A stretch of DNA of 64,000 nucleotides from Curtobacterium salicis (GCF_011759505.1 NZ_JAAOYO010000001.1:744001-808000), one strand, 5' to 3'. Shown: positions 50,428 to 60,419, counted from the stretch's first letter. The notes: generated by a model not told the origin, from the sequence alone. Translations and numbers: made by a program.

Positions 50428-51919
50428 CGGCGTCGCCTCCCAGGTGCTCGTGGACCGCTGCCGCGAAACGTTCGCCCCGGTCGGCGTAGGAACCGAACTG
50501 GTCGAAGGACGCGGCGGCCGGGGCGAGGAGGACCGTGTCGCCCGGCCTCGCGACCGATGCGGCATGCCGGACCGCCTCGGGCATGACCTGATCAGTGTCC
50601 AGCGCTTCCACCTGCAGCACCGGGACCGCGGGCGCGTGTCGTGCGAATGCCTCCAGGACGGGGGTCCGGTCGACGCCGATCACGACGACGCCACGGACCT
50701 CGGGCCCGAAGCGCTCCACCAGGCCGTCGATGTCGACGCCCTTGAAGAGACCGCCGACGATCCACACCACGGAGTCGAACGCCGACAGCGAGGCCGTGGC
50801 GGCGTGCGGGTTCGTCGCCTTCGAGTCGTCGACCCAGGCGATGCCGTCCGCGCTGGCGACCGACTCGGTGCGGTGGTGGTCGGCGCGGAAGGCCTGCACC
50901 GCCGAGCGGATCGCGCTCGGCGGGACGGACCCCGCACGGGCGAGCGCTGCGGCGGCCAGGACGTTGGCCGTCATGTGCGGGCTGTCGAGCCCGGCGGTCT
51001 CGAGGTCCGCGACGGTCGCGAGCTCGAGGGCACTGTTCCGGCGGTCCTCGGTGAAGGCGCGGTCGCAGAGCACGTCCTCGACGACCCCGACGTCGCCCGG
51101 TGCGGGGACGCCGAGCGAGAACCCGACCGCTCGGCAGCCCTCGACGACGTCGGCGTCCTCCACCATGCGGCGGGTGACGTCGTCGGCGGTGTTGTAGACG
51201 CAGGCCATCACGGTGCGCTCGTAGACCTTGGCCTTCGCCCGGCGGTACGCCTCGGCCGACCCGTGCCACTCCAGGTGGTCGTCGGCGATGTTGAGGCACG
51301 CCGAGGCGAGCGGCACGACGGCGCCGGGCCCCTCGGACGCCATCGAGTGCAGCTGGTGGCTGGACAGCTCGACGACCAGGACGTCGTAGCCCTCCGGGTC
51401 GCGGACGACGTCGAGCACGGGCACGCCGATGTTGCCGCAGGCGACCGCACGGAGGCCGGTGGCGGCGTACATCGCGGTGGTCAGCTGGGTCGTGGTGGTC
51501 TTGCCGTTCGTCCCGGTGATCGTCACCCAGGGAGCGGCGACCGGACCCTTCACGACCTTGTCGCGGACGCGCCAGGCGAGTTCGATGTCGCCCCAGACCG
51601 CTCCGTGCTCGTGGGCCCAGACGACCGTCGCGTTGTGCGGCGGGAGGCCCGGGGAGACGACGACCAGGTCGGGAGCCTGCTCGACGAGGGCCGCGGGCAC
51701 CGTGTCGAGCGGCGTCTGCACGAAGCGGGCACCGATGACGTCGAGGAGTTCGACGCTGTCGTCTGGGGCGTCGGTCGAGTAGACGACGACGTCGCTGCCG
51801 AGCTCGGCGAGGGTGTCCGCCACCGAGAAGCCGGTGGCCCCGAGGCCGAGCACGGCCACCCGCAGCCCCTTCCAGCCCTCGGAGTACCAGCTGTCGAGAC
51901 CGTTCAGGCGTTCGCTCAT
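50390..51919 (-). CDS. murD: UDP-N-acetylmuramoylalanine-D-glutamate ligase
   Basis: Adds D-glutamate as the second stem residue. The 509-residue protein is longer than the usual 450-490. It has the N-terminal [20 protein letters not shown] loop [12 protein letters not shown] near residue 132-143, SSHQLHSM and [12 protein letters not shown] with the conserved lysine and Asn. The C-terminus (about 495-509) is an Asp/Gly tail that overlaps the ftsW start. The ATG at 51919 overlaps the mraY stop (ATGA); an ATG 18 bp further upstream is less likely. Confidence 0.95.
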   Translation of the reverse strand: MSERLNGLDSWYSEGWKGLRVAVLGLGATGFSVADTLAELGSDVVVYSTDAPDDSVELLDVIGARFVQTPLDTVPAALVEQAPDLVVVSPGLPPHNATVVWAHEHGAVWGDIELAWRVRDKVVKGPVAAPWVTITGTNGKTTTTQLTTAMYAATGLRAVACGNIGVPVLDVVRDPEGYDVLVVELSSHQLHSMASEGPGAVVPLASACLNIADDHLEWHGSAEAYRRAKAKVYERTVMACVYNTADDVTRRMVEDADVVEGCRAVGFSLGVPAPGDVGVVEDVLCDRAFTEDRRNSALELATVADLETAGLDSPHMTANVLAAAALARAGSVPPSAIRSAVQAFRADHHRTESVASADGIAWVDDSKATNPHAATASLSAFDSVVWIVGGLFKGVDIDGLVERFGPEVRGVVVIGVDRTPVLEAFARHAPAVPVLQVEALDTDQVMPEAVRHAASVARPGDTVLLAPAAASFDQFGSYADRGERFAAAVHEHLGGDADGDTDGSAGARP

Positions 51920-53019
51920 TGGACTCGTGCGATCCATTCCAGGTAGAACAGTCCGACCCCGGCCGCGACGCAGAGCCCCGCGATGATCCAGAACCGGACG
52001 ACGACGGTCACCTCGGCCCAGCCCTTGAGCTCGAAGTGGTGGTGCAGGGGGCTCATCCGGAAGATGCGCTTGCCGTGCGTGATCTTGAAGTAGGCCCGCT
52101 GCAGGATGACCGACCCGGTGACGATGAAGAACAGGCCACCGATGAGGATGAGCAGGAGCTCGGTGCGGCTGAGGATCGCGAGTCCCGCCAGCGCGCCGCC
52201 GAGCCCGAGGGACCCGGTGTCACCGAGGAAGATCTGCGCCGGGGACGTGTTGTACCAGAGGAACCCGATCAGGCCACCGCACACCGCGGCCGCGACGACC
52301 GCCAGGTCGAGCGGGTCGGTGACGGTGTAGCAGGCGTGCTGGGTGCTCTCGTCGATCCGGGCCCCGCCGCAGATCTGGTTCGACTGCCAGAAGCCGATGA
52401 TGACGTAGGACCCGATCGCCAGGATGCTCGAGCCCGTGGCCAGTCCGTCGAGGCCGTCGGCGACGTTGACGCCGTTCGAGGTCGACACCGTGAGCAGCAC
52501 GATCCACGCCAGGAACAGGATCGTCCCGATGACGGTGCCGAGCGCCATGAAGTCCAGCCACGGCACGTCACGGATCGCGGAGATCATCGTCGACGCCGGC
52601 GGCTTGCCGCTGCCCGCGGGGACGACCAGGGCGATCGTGGCGAACACCACGCCGACGATGACCTGACCCAGGACCTTCGCCCAGCCGCCGAGCCCGAGGC
52701 TCCGCTGCCGACGGACCTTGAGGAAGTCGTCGACGAAGCCGACCACGCCGAGTCCGACCATGAGGAACAGCACGAGCAGCCCGGAGAGGGTCAGGGGGTC
52801 CCGACCGACCAGGTGGCCGACGAAGTAGCCGATCACCGCACCGAGGATCAGGACGATGCCGCCCATCGTGGCGGTCCCGCGCTTGGTGTGGTGCGACTGC
52901 GGGCCGTCGTCACGGATGAACTGCCCCCACCCGAGGCGGTGGAACAGCTTGATGAACAGCGGCGTGAGCAGCAGTGTGAACACCAGCGACACAGCGCCGG
53001 CGACGAGGAGCGCGATCAT
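51916..53019 (-). CDS. mraY: Phospho-N-acetylmuramoyl-pentapeptide transferase
   Basis: A membrane enzyme that transfers phospho-MurNAc-pentapeptide to undecaprenyl phosphate to make lipid I. The 367 residues form ten helices. Signature motifs are [32 protein letters not shown] with the Asp pair, [15 protein letters not shown] and [16 protein letters not shown]. The histidine-rich motif [15 protein letters not shown] lies near the C-terminus. It is 4-bp overlapped at both ends (murF upstream, murD downstream). Confidence 0.97.
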   Translation of the reverse strand: MIALLVAGAVSLVFTLLLTPLFIKLFHRLGWGQFIRDDGPQSHHTKRGTATMGGIVLILGAVIGYFVGHLVGRDPLTLSGLLVLFLMVGLGVVGFVDDFLKVRRQRSLGLGGWAKVLGQVIVGVVFATIALVVPAGSGKPPASTMISAIRDVPWLDFMALGTVIGTILFLAWIVLLTVSTSNGVNVADGLDGLATGSSILAIGSYVIIGFWQSNQICGGARIDESTQHACYTVTDPLDLAVVAAAVCGGLIGFLWYNTSPAQIFLGDTGSLGLGGALAGLAILSRTELLLILIGGLFFIVTGSVILQRAYFKITHGKRIFRMSPLHHHFELKGWAEVTVVVRFWIIAGLCVAAGVGLFYLEWIARVQ

Positions 53020-54482
53020 TCGGGGACACCTCCGAGGCGGTCGCCGAGGAACCGCAGCCCGGCCGACTTCGAGGACTTGACCAGGACGACGTCACCCGGA
53101 CGCACGAGTTCCTGGAGGGCACGGACGGCGTCGTCGACGTCCTCGATGAACACGGACTCACCGTCCCACGACCCCTCGAGGGTGGCGGCCTGGTGGATGG
53201 CCATCGCGCCGCGGCCGACGACCACGAGCTGTCCGATGCCGAGCCGGACGACGAGTCGTCCGATGGTGTCGTGCTCCTCCACCGAGAACTCACCGAGTTC
53301 GGCCATCTCGCCGAGGACGGCGACGGTGCGCTCCCCCGGTCGGACGACCTGCGCGAGGGTCCGTAGTGCGGCGGCGGTCGAGTCGGGCGAGGCGTTGTAC
53401 GCGTCGTTGATGACGGTGATGCCGTCCGGACCCTGCAGCAGCTCCATGCGCCAGCGCTCGGCGCGCGTCATCGACGCGAGCGCCTCGGCGCCGTCGGCGA
53501 GCGTGACACCCCAGAGGTGCGCCACCGTCAGGGCGGCGGCCGCGTTCATGGCGTGGTGCTCACCGAGGATGGCGAGGCGGACGTCGACGGTCTCGAGGAC
53601 GTCGGACGGGCCTCCCGTCAGGTCGCCGGGTACCGGCGCGGTGTCGCCGACGGGAGGCGCGGTGAGCGTGAAGCGGGTGCCCTCGCGGTCCGTCGTGACG
53701 CCGCTGATGCGGTAGTCCGCCCCGGCGGACGTGCCGAAGCCGACCACGCGGGCGTCGGTGCGTCCGCGCATCCGGGCGACGCGGTCGTCGTCGGTGTTGA
53801 GGAGCGCCGTGGCGGTCGCGGGGAGGTCGGTGACCATCTCGGACTTCGCGCGCTCGGTGGCCTCGATCCCGCCGAACTCACCGGCGTGGGCGAGCCCGAC
53901 CTTGAGGACTACGCCGACGTCGGGTTCGGCGATGCGGACGAGCTTCGCGATGTGGCCGATGCCGCTCGCACCCATCTCGACGACGAGGAAGCGGGTGTCG
54001 GCCGTGATGCGGAGCATCGAGATCGGTGCGCCGACGTGGTTGTTGAACGACCCCTCGGGCGCGACGGTCTCCCCGGCGCGGGACAGGATCGTGCGGAGCA
54101 TGTTCTTCGTGCTCGTCTTGCCGTTCGAGCCGGTGATCCCGACCACGCGGAGCGAGCCGGCGGCACGGACCCGCGCGACGACCTCGTGCGCCAGGGCGGC
54201 CAGTGCGGCGTACCCGTCGGCGACGACGATCTGGGCGGTGCCGGTGTCCTCGGGCAGGTCCACGGCACGCTCGGTGATGACCAGGGCCGCGCCGGCGGAG
54301 GCTGCTGCCGGGACGAACCGGTGTCCGTCGGTCTCCTCGCCGAGCAGTGCGAAGAACACGCTCCCGCTGCCGACGAGCCGTGAGTCCGTCTCCACCGAGC
54401 CGTCGACGGTCGTGTCAGCGGCACCGCGGACGAGTTCGCCGTCGATCGCGCTGGCGATCTCGGCGAGGGTCAGCGCGATCAT
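53016..54482 (-). CDS. murF: UDP-MurNAc-tripeptide D-Ala-D-Ala ligase
   Basis: Adds the D-alanyl-D-alanine dipeptide to complete the UDP-MurNAc-pentapeptide. The 488-residue ligase has the N-terminal domain ([17 protein letters not shown]), ATP loop [14 protein letters not shown] near residue 113-126, and [17 protein letters not shown] in the C-terminal part. The D-Ala-D-Ala ligase gene is not in this window. Overlaps of 4 bp with murE and mraY indicate tight coupling. Confidence 0.95.
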   Translation of the reverse strand: MIALTLAEIASAIDGELVRGAADTTVDGSVETDSRLVGSGSVFFALLGEETDGHRFVPAAASAGAALVITERAVDLPEDTGTAQIVVADGYAALAALAHEVVARVRAAGSLRVVGITGSNGKTSTKNMLRTILSRAGETVAPEGSFNNHVGAPISMLRITADTRFLVVEMGASGIGHIAKLVRIAEPDVGVVLKVGLAHAGEFGGIEATERAKSEMVTDLPATATALLNTDDDRVARMRGRTDARVVGFGTSAGADYRISGVTTDREGTRFTLTAPPVGDTAPVPGDLTGGPSDVLETVDVRLAILGEHHAMNAAAALTVAHLWGVTLADGAEALASMTRAERWRMELLQGPDGITVINDAYNASPDSTAAALRTLAQVVRPGERTVAVLGEMAELGEFSVEEHDTIGRLVVRLGIGQLVVVGRGAMAIHQAATLEGSWDGESVFIEDVDDAVRALQELVRPGDVVLVKSSKSAGLRFLGDRLGGVPE

Positions 54483-56101
54483 CGCGCGTCCTCCGCCGGG
54501 CCGGAGTTCGGTTCCCAGCCGGCTTCGCGGAGCGCGGCCCGGGCTTCGTCCCTGGCCGAGTAGGGCGTCCGGACTCCCTGGATGTCGCGGTAGTCCTGGT
54601 GGCCGGGACCTGCCCAGAGGATCGAGTCGCCCTCGCCGACCAGGCCGACCGCCGCACGGATGGCCGCCTCCGGCGGGCTCACCTCGTGGATCTCGTGCTC
54701 GGGGAAGGCCGCGCGGGCGGCGTCGACCAGGGTCTTCCGGATCGACGCGGCGTCCTCGAAGCGCGGGTGGTGGTCGGTGACGACGAGGATGTCGGATCCC
54801 TCGGCCGCGACCCGCGCCATGTCCGCGCGCTTCGTCGTGTCGCGGTCACCGTCGGCGCCGAAGAGCATGACGACCTTGCCCGGCGTGAACTGGCGCACGG
54901 CGGCGAGGGTGTTGAGGAAGGCGTCCGGGCTGTGGCCGAAGTCGACGTAGACGCTCGGCCCGGAGTTGCCGGAGACCCGCTCCGTGCGGCCGGGCAGGTA
55001 GCACTCGATGGCACTGACGACGGTGCCGTCCCGCTCGTCGGCGTAGGTGCGGTGGTTCGTCTCGAGCGCGTGCGCGATGGCCCCGAGCTCGAAGCCGCCC
55101 TCGACGAGCATGACGATGGCCAGGGCGGCGTTGGCGGCCATGTGCCAGCCGATCAGCGGGACGCGGGTGGTGAGTTCGCGGCCCTCCGGTCCGGTGAGCC
55201 GGAACTCGGTGTAGGCGGCGTGCGCCTCGACGATCTCGACGTGCCACTCGGCCTCGACCTCGGGGTGCACGGTGATCGTGGTGACCGGGATCCGCGAGTC
55301 CTGGACGACGCGGTGGCCCCAGTCGGTGTCGAGCGACACGACGCCACGACGGCCGTGCTCCGGCTGGAACAGGGGCAGCTTCGCCTGGAAGTACTCCTCC
55401 ATGTCGGCGTAGTCGTCGAGGTGGTCGTGGCTGAGGTTCGTGAACGCGACCACGTCGAAGACGATGCCGTCGACGCGGTGCCGGCTGAGGGCCTGGGCGC
55501 TGACCTCGACGGCGACGGCGCGGACCTCGCTCTCGCGCATCCGGGCGAGGAGCGCGTGCATCTCGCTGGCTTCGGGCGTGGTGAGTCGGCTGGTGACGCT
55601 GAGCGAGCCGATGTGGCGCTCGGCGGTCGAGCTCAGGCCGGTGACCAGGCCGAGCTGCTTGAGGATCCCCTCGAGGATGTACGAGGTGCTGGTCTTGCCG
55701 TTCGTCCCGGTGACGGCGAAGAGCTGCGGGAGCTCGGCCTCGTCCGGGTTCGTGCGGTACACCCAGGCCGAGACGTCCCCGAGCGCTGCCCGGGGGTCGT
55801 CGACGACGAGCACGGGCAGGCCGGAGGGTTCGGCGATCGCGACACCGTCGGCGTCGGTCAGGACCGCGACGGCACCGCGCTCGGCGGCGTCGGCGGCGAA
55901 CTCGGCACCGTGGCGGTTCGCACCGTGGACGCCGACGAACAGGTCACCGGGCTGCACCTCGGCGGCGCTCAGGGTGACGCCGGTCGTCTCGACGCCGTCG
56001 AGCGAGCCGACGACCCGCAGCCCGAAGGCGTTCGCGAGTTCGGCGACCGGCCGCGGGGTCGGGTGTTCGGGCCGGAGGACCGGGGGGATCCGTGCTGACA
56101 A
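54479..56101 (-). CDS. murE: UDP-MurNAc-dipeptide ligase (third-residue adding)
   Basis: Adds the third stem residue. From the TTG at 56101 the protein has 540 residues; AAGGAG lies three bases upstream, and the frame is open further upstream without a good site. Motifs are the N-terminal VQPGDLFVGVHGANRHGAEFA, ATP loop TGTNGKTSTS near residue 130, and FTNLSHDHLDDY. The segment that in diaminopimelate-adding enzymes reads DNPR is TDHHPRFEDAAS here (about 440-451). The third residue is therefore probably not meso-diaminopimelate, and homoserine, ornithine, diaminobutyrate or lysine are possible. The rest of the fold is normal. Confidence 0.93.
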   Translation of the reverse strand: MSARIPPVLRPEHPTPRPVAELANAFGLRVVGSLDGVETTGVTLSAAEVQPGDLFVGVHGANRHGAEFAADAAERGAVAVLTDADGVAIAEPSGLPVLVVDDPRAALGDVSAWVYRTNPDEAELPQLFAVTGTNGKTSTSYILEGILKQLGLVTGLSSTAERHIGSLSVTSRLTTPEASEMHALLARMRESEVRAVAVEVSAQALSRHRVDGIVFDVVAFTNLSHDHLDDYADMEEYFQAKLPLFQPEHGRRGVVSLDTDWGHRVVQDSRIPVTTITVHPEVEAEWHVEIVEAHAAYTEFRLTGPEGRELTTRVPLIGWHMAANAALAIVMLVEGGFELGAIAHALETNHRTYADERDGTVVSAIECYLPGRTERVSGNSGPSVYVDFGHSPDAFLNTLAAVRQFTPGKVVMLFGADGDRDTTKRADMARVAAEGSDILVVTDHHPRFEDAASIRKTLVDAARAAFPEHEIHEVSPPEAAIRAAVGLVGEGDSILWAGPGHQDYRDIQGVRTPYSARDEARAALREAGWEPNSGPAEDAR

Positions 56102-56136
56102 GTGCTCCTTCTTCCTCTCCACGTGGACGGGTCGGC

Positions 56137-57906
56137 CTACCAGGTGGACGGGTAGGTCCGGGCCTGTGTCGTGGAGGGGGCGACTCGGTACTTCTCGAGC
56201 ACCTGGGACATGAGTGTGCGGAACGCCGGAGCCGCTCCGCTCGACCACTTGGTGGTCTGCGGCTTCGTGAACGTCACCGTGACAACATACTGGGGGTCTT
56301 CGGCGGGTGCCATTCCGGCCACCGAGATGATACGGTCCGCGCCGTAGCCCTTGGCGCCGTCCGCGACCTCGGCCGTTCCGGTCTTCGCGGCGATGTTGTA
56401 GCCCGAGATCGGCTTCATGCCGACCAGGGTGCCACCGGTCACCACGCTCTGCAGCATGTCGACCGTCTGGGTCGCTGCGGCTGCCGACACGACGCGCTTG
56501 CTCTGCACGTCGGGCGCGTCGATGGTCGTGCCGTCCTCGGTCTGGCAGCCCTTCACCATGTGCAGCGGGATCCGCACGCCCTGGTTCGCGAGGGTCTGGT
56601 AGACGCTCGAGACCTGCATCGCGGTGGTCAGGATGCCCTGGCCGAACATCGAGTTGATGTCGGTCTGCTTGTCCCACTCCGGGCTCGCGCCGTAGTTCAT
56701 GGTCGGCTGACCGGGGTAGTCGATCGCCGGCTCGGGTTCGAACAGCCCGAACTCCCGCATCACGTCGTAGCGCTGCTGGGTCGTCAGCTTCGACCCGAGC
56801 TCGGTGATGCCGACGTTCGACGAGTCACGGAGGATCCCCGTCAGCGTCAGGTTCTCGGTCGGGTGGAACTCGGAGTCGTGGATGGTCCCGCCCCAGGGGA
56901 ACGTCCGCGAGTACGGCACGACCGCCTGCGTGGTCGGGCTCGCCAGACCCTTATCGATGAGCGCGGCGGCGATGGCGGCCTTGATCGTCGAGCCGGGCTC
57001 GTAGGCGGCCGTGAGCGCGCGGGAGCCGTAGGCGCCCGGGTCGGTGGTCGCGTCGACGTCGTTCGGGTCGACCGTCGGGTAGTCCGCGACGGCCAGGACC
57101 TCGCCGGTCTTCGCGTTCACGACGGTGGCGGTGGCGGACTCGGCCTTGAGCTGCTGCGCGGCGTCGGCGATGTCCTGCGACGCCATGTACTGCAGGTCGC
57201 TGTCGATCGTGGTGACGAGGGTGCCGCCGTCCTTCGCGCGCTTCTGCGTCACGGTGCTGCCGGGCAGCTGGACACCGTCCTCACCGCGCTCGTACGTCTC
57301 GGAGCCGTTCGTCCCGGCGAGGCACTTCTGGTACGCCAGTTCGAGGCCGGCCTGGGCGCCGTCGGTCCCCATGAAGCCGGTGACGTTGCCGGTGGCGGCG
57401 CCGGTCGGGTACGAGCGTGCGGCCTGCTGTTCCGGGTAGAGCCACGGGACCTGCAGGGCACGGACGGCCTCGTAGTGGGCGACGTCGATGCCCTTCACCA
57501 GGTAGGCGAAGTCGGACTTCGGGTCGGCCGCGATGTTCTTGCGCATGGTGCCGACGTCGCCGCCGGAGGCCGTCGCGATCGCGCTGAGCGCCTGGTCGAC
57601 CGAGATCTCCTTGACGCGGGTCCCGCCGAGCTTGCCGTCGAACGACTTGACCAACCGGGGGGAGGTCGTGATGTTGTACCGGACCACGCTCTCCGCCAAC
57701 GCGGTGCCGTCGCGGTCCACGATCGTGCCGCGGGTGCCGTAGAGCGTCACCGGGATGCTGCGCTTCGACTCGGCGGCCTTCGACAGCTCGTCGGCCTGCA
57801 CCACCTGGATGTCGACCAGGCGGACCACGAACACCGCGACGAGCGCGATCACGGCGATCATCACGACGCTGTAGCGCAGTCGTCGGTTGCGGAGCGTCTT
57901 GGTCAC
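56137..57906 (-). CDS. ftsI: Septal transpeptidase FtsI (class B PBP)
   Basis: A monofunctional transpeptidase that cross-links septal peptidoglycan with FtsW. The 589 residues comprise one N-terminal membrane helix (about 12-32), the pedestal domain starting RGTIVDRDGTALAES, and the transpeptidase domain. The active-site serine motif is in YEPGSTIKAA near residue 306-309, SSN at about 362 and KTGTAE at about 507. The second residue after Ser is isoleucine in place of the more common Phe. Two extracellular cysteines (QKCLAG and KGCQTE) might pair. It starts 34 bp after the ftsL-like gene. Confidence 0.95.
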   Translation of the reverse strand: MTKTLRNRRLRYSVVMIAVIALVAVFVVRLVDIQVVQADELSKAAESKRSIPVTLYGTRGTIVDRDGTALAESVVRYNITTSPRLVKSFDGKLGGTRVKEISVDQALSAIATASGGDVGTMRKNIAADPKSDFAYLVKGIDVAHYEAVRALQVPWLYPEQQAARSYPTGAATGNVTGFMGTDGAQAGLELAYQKCLAGTNGSETYERGEDGVQLPGSTVTQKRAKDGGTLVTTIDSDLQYMASQDIADAAQQLKAESATATVVNAKTGEVLAVADYPTVDPNDVDATTDPGAYGSRALTAAYEPGSTIKAAIAAALIDKGLASPTTQAVVPYSRTFPWGGTIHDSEFHPTENLTLTGILRDSSNVGITELGSKLTTQQRYDVMREFGLFEPEPAIDYPGQPTMNYGASPEWDKQTDINSMFGQGILTTAMQVSSVYQTLANQGVRIPLHMVKGCQTEDGTTIDAPDVQSKRVVSAAAATQTVDMLQSVVTGGTLVGMKPISGYNIAAKTGTAEVADGAKGYGADRIISVAGMAPAEDPQYVVTVTFTKPQTTKWSSGAAPAFRTLMSQVLEKYRVAPSTTQARTYPSTW

Positions 57907-57940
57907 GAGCGGCCTTCCGGAGGTGGTGCTGAGCCCGCGG

Positions 57941-58666
57941 TCACCGGGTCGTGGGTGCCTGGAGCTGGTTCGCGTCGGACTCTACGGAGGACTTCGCCGG
58001 AGCCTGGTCCGACGCGCTGGACGCGCCGGCCTTCCCAGCGTCGGCAGGAGCCGTGTCGGCCCCGTCGGTGGCGGCGGGAGCGGAGTCGGCGGCGGCGGCG
58101 GGAGCAGCAGCGGCCGGCGCGGCGGCAGCGGGAGCCGGCGCGGTGTTCTCCTTGCTCGTCGCGGTGTCACCGTGCTGCGCGGCGAGCGGGACGTCTCCGA
58201 GCAGGGAGTTCGGCACCTGGTTGGCGGTGTTGCCGGTGGCTTCCTCGGGCGTCGCCGGCGTCGGCGTGCCGTACACGGTCCCGGTCTTCGGGTCGAGGTA
58301 GACCGGCGTCGAGTTCGCGATCATGCCGAGAGCCTGGGCGTTCCGCGCCAGGTTCTGCGGCGACTCGAGCACCTTGAGCCCCTCGGACAGGGACGCCTGG
58401 GTGCGGGTGAGTCCGGTCTGCTCGGACTTCAGCGAGCTGAGCGTGTAGGCACCCTGGCTGAGCCCCATGCTGATGCCGAGCTGGGCGAGCAGCAGGAGGC
58501 CGAGCGCGGCGATCGCGACGATGGCGTACGCCACCCGGGGTCGGGCTCGGCGCTGGGCCTTGGTCGGGGTGACCTCGACGAGCTCCGGGCGCTTCCGCTC
58601 GGGACGGGCGTGGTCCGGACGCGACGGGGCGACGACAGGGTCGACGAGTGCGAGGTTCGTGCTCAT
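57941..58666 (-). CDS. FtsL-like septum formation protein
   Basis: A 241-residue bitopic protein at the ftsL position between rsmH and ftsI. A basic cytoplasmic region (about 1-44) precedes one membrane helix (about 46-66, VAYAIVAIAALGLLLLAQLG). A short coiled-coil-like stretch follows (about 74-112, SLKSEQTGLTRTQASLSEGL), and LARNAQALGMI resembles the FtsL end. An extracellular tail of about 100 residues made of Ala, Pro, Ser and Thr follows. FtsL proteins are usually near 100-150 residues; the tail is the oddity, though mycobacterial Rv2164c at the same position is also proline-rich. Confidence 0.8.
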   Translation of the reverse strand: MSTNLALVDPVVAPSRPDHARPERKRPELVEVTPTKAQRRARPRVAYAIVAIAALGLLLLAQLGISMGLSQGAYTLSSLKSEQTGLTRTQASLSEGLKVLESPQNLARNAQALGMIANSTPVYLDPKTGTVYGTPTPATPEEATGNTANQVPNSLLGDVPLAAQHGDTATSKENTAPAPAAAAPAAAAPAAAADSAPAATDGADTAPADAGKAGASSASDQAPAKSSVESDANQLQAPTTR

Positions 58667-58667
58667 G

Positions 58668-59621
58668 TCACTTCCGGATCCGCTCGGCCGCGCGCAGGCG
58701 CACGGGGGTAGCTCGGGGGTTGGCGGCGCGCTCGGCCTCGTCGGCCTGCTCGGCGCCCTTGACGACGAGGGCGAAGGTCGGCGCGTGTTCGGGCAGTTCC
58801 ACCGGCAGGTCGGCCGGGGCGCTCGACGTGGTCCGTTCGACGAGTGCCCGCTTCACGATGCGGTCCTCGAGGGACTGGTACGACTCGACGACCAGGCGGC
58901 CACCGACCCGGATGCGGTCGAGCGCCGCGGGGATCGCGCGCTCGAGGACGCTGAGTTCGGTGTTGACCTCGATGCGGAGCGCCTGGAACACGCGCTTGGC
59001 CGGGTGCCCCTGCCGCTGGATCGCGACCGGGGTGGCGTCGTGGAGCACCTGGACCAGGTCGCCGGACATCGTGAACGGACGCTCGGCCCGACGCTCGACG
59101 ATGGCCTTGGCGTAGCGGCCGGCGAGCTTCTCCTCGCCGTAGCGCTGGAAGATCCGGCGCAGTTCACGCTCGTCGTACTCGGCGAGGACCTCGGCTGCGG
59201 TGATGCCCTGCGTCCGGTCCATCCGCATGTCGAGCGGGGCGTCCTGGCTGTACGCGAAACCGCGCTCGGCCCGGTCGAGCTGCAGCGAGGAGACGCCGAG
59301 GTCGAAGAGGACACCGTCGACCAGGTCGATGCCCAGGCCGTCGAGCGCCTCCGGCAGTTCGTCGTAGACGGTGTGCACGAGGTGCACGCGGTCACCGAAG
59401 CGGGCGAGCCGCTCTCCCGCGATGCCGAGTGCATCGGTGTCGCGGTCGAGACCGACGAGCGTGAGCTCGGGGAACCGCTCGAGCAGGCCGGCGGAGTGGC
59501 CGCCCATGCCGAGCGTGGCGTCGACGACGACTTTGCCCGGTCCGTCGAGCGTCGGCGTGAAGAGGTCGACGATCCGCTCGAGCATCACGGGGGTGTGCGG
59601 GAACTTCTCCGGTGCTGCCAT
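58668..59621 (-). CDS. rsmH: 16S rRNA (cytosine-1402-N4)-methyltransferase
   Basis: A SAM-dependent methyltransferase (MraW) acting on 16S rRNA position C1402. The ATG at 59621 gives 317 residues. Motif I is VVVDATLGMGGHSAGLLERF, followed by LVGLDRDTDALGIAG, FDLGVSSLQLDRAERGFAY and the C-terminal FQALRIEVN and RLVVESYQSLEDRIVKR. The upstream open frame to 59801 lacks homology. It lies between mraZ (104 bp) and the ftsL-like gene (1 bp). Confidence 0.95.
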   Translation of the reverse strand: MAAPEKFPHTPVMLERIVDLFTPTLDGPGKVVVDATLGMGGHSAGLLERFPELTLVGLDRDTDALGIAGERLARFGDRVHLVHTVYDELPEALDGLGIDLVDGVLFDLGVSSLQLDRAERGFAYSQDAPLDMRMDRTQGITAAEVLAEYDERELRRIFQRYGEEKLAGRYAKAIVERRAERPFTMSGDLVQVLHDATPVAIQRQGHPAKRVFQALRIEVNTELSVLERAIPAALDRIRVGGRLVVESYQSLEDRIVKRALVERTTSSAPADLPVELPEHAPTFALVVKGAEQADEAERAANPRATPVRLRAAERIRK

Positions 59622-59725
59622 GTGCGCCCCTGGACTCCTGGGCCGCGGGTCCGGATCCCCATCCATGCGACCTGACACCGGGGAAGGTGTGTCAGGGCGG
59701 ACGGCTGGGAGTCTCGATCCACGGA

Positions 59726-60157
59726 TCAGAAGATCCCCGGGATCACCTCCTCGTCGTTCTCGGCGAAGGCCTCTTCGGTCTCCGCGTAGTAGGTCTCCCA
59801 TGCACTGGTCGACCAGATCTCGGCGCGGTCACCGCTGCCGATGACCGTCAGGTCCCGCTCGAGGCCCGCGTACTCGCGGAGGTTCTGCGGGATCGTGACG
59901 CGGTTCTGCTTGTCGGGTTGTTCCGCGCTCGCTCCGGAGAGGAACAGGCGCATGTAGTCACGGGTGCGCTTCGACGTCATCGGTGCCTGGCGGATCCGCT
60001 CGTGGAGTTCCTCGAAGGTCCTGGCGCTGAAGACGACCACGCACCGCTCCTGGCCACGGGTCATGACGAGACCGCCGGAGAGTTCGTCCCGGAACTTGGC
60101 GGGGAGGATCACGCGACCCTTCTCGTCGAGCTTGGGGGCATGGGTACCGAGCAGCAC
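59726..60157 (-). CDS. mraZ: Transcriptional regulator MraZ
   Basis: A 143-residue AbrB-like regulator that heads the division and cell-wall cluster. Two MraZ repeats are seen: [20 protein letters not shown] at the N-terminus and [19 protein letters not shown] near residue 83. The GTG at 60157 follows GAGGGGAGG and starts the conserved N-terminus; the frame is open to 60310, but no homology lies there. In E. coli MraZ represses its own operon by binding short direct repeats in the promoter. Matching GTGGRG repeats occur just upstream here. Confidence 0.95.
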   Translation of the reverse strand: MLLGTHAPKLDEKGRVILPAKFRDELSGGLVMTRGQERCVVVFSARTFEELHERIRQAPMTSKRTRDYMRLFLSGASAEQPDKQNRVTIPQNLREYAGLERDLTVIGSGDRAEIWSTSAWETYYAETEEAFAENDEEVIPGIF

Positions 60158-60174
60158 TCGGGGCCTCCCCTCAG

Positions 60175-60220
60175 CTCCACCGGTCTTCGTCACGCCCCAC
60201 GCTACTCCACTTCCCTCCAC
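60175..60220 (-). promoter_or_regulatory. Candidate MraZ operator, four GTGGRG boxes
   Basis: On the minus strand GTGGAG occurs at 60220-60215 and 60210-60205, GTGGGG at 60200-60195, and GTGGAG at 60180-60175. All four lie in one 10-bp register, with the slot at 60190-60185 empty. A TAGCGT -10-like element (60204-60199) lies between boxes two and three. E. coli MraZ binds TGGGN repeats spaced by 5 bp, the same period. Confidence 0.7.
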
Positions 60221-60357
60221 TTCGCTGCTCCAGCGCACCACTCTCAGCCTTCGGCACCCCTTCTGGGGGCACCAACGGGCCGACGGATGCCGCTCGATCC
60301 GCGGAACCACGGGCCTCCCGTCCGGGTGGAGCGCAGTGGAGGGATCCGGGCGCGCAG

Positions 60358-60419
60358 AACACCGGTGTTCGTCCGTCGCGCCGCGTCATGCGGCGGCGCG
60401 AACGACGAACACCGGTGTT
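60358..60419. repeat. 62-bp inverted repeat with AACACCGGTGTT ends
   Basis: Arms of about 28-30 nt with three mismatches close on a short GTCAT-containing loop. Each arm ends in the self-complementary AACACCGGTGTT (60358-60369 and 60408-60419). A TTTT run follows on the plus strand. It is separate from the DUF3040 terminator 35 bp away. Confidence 0.7.
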
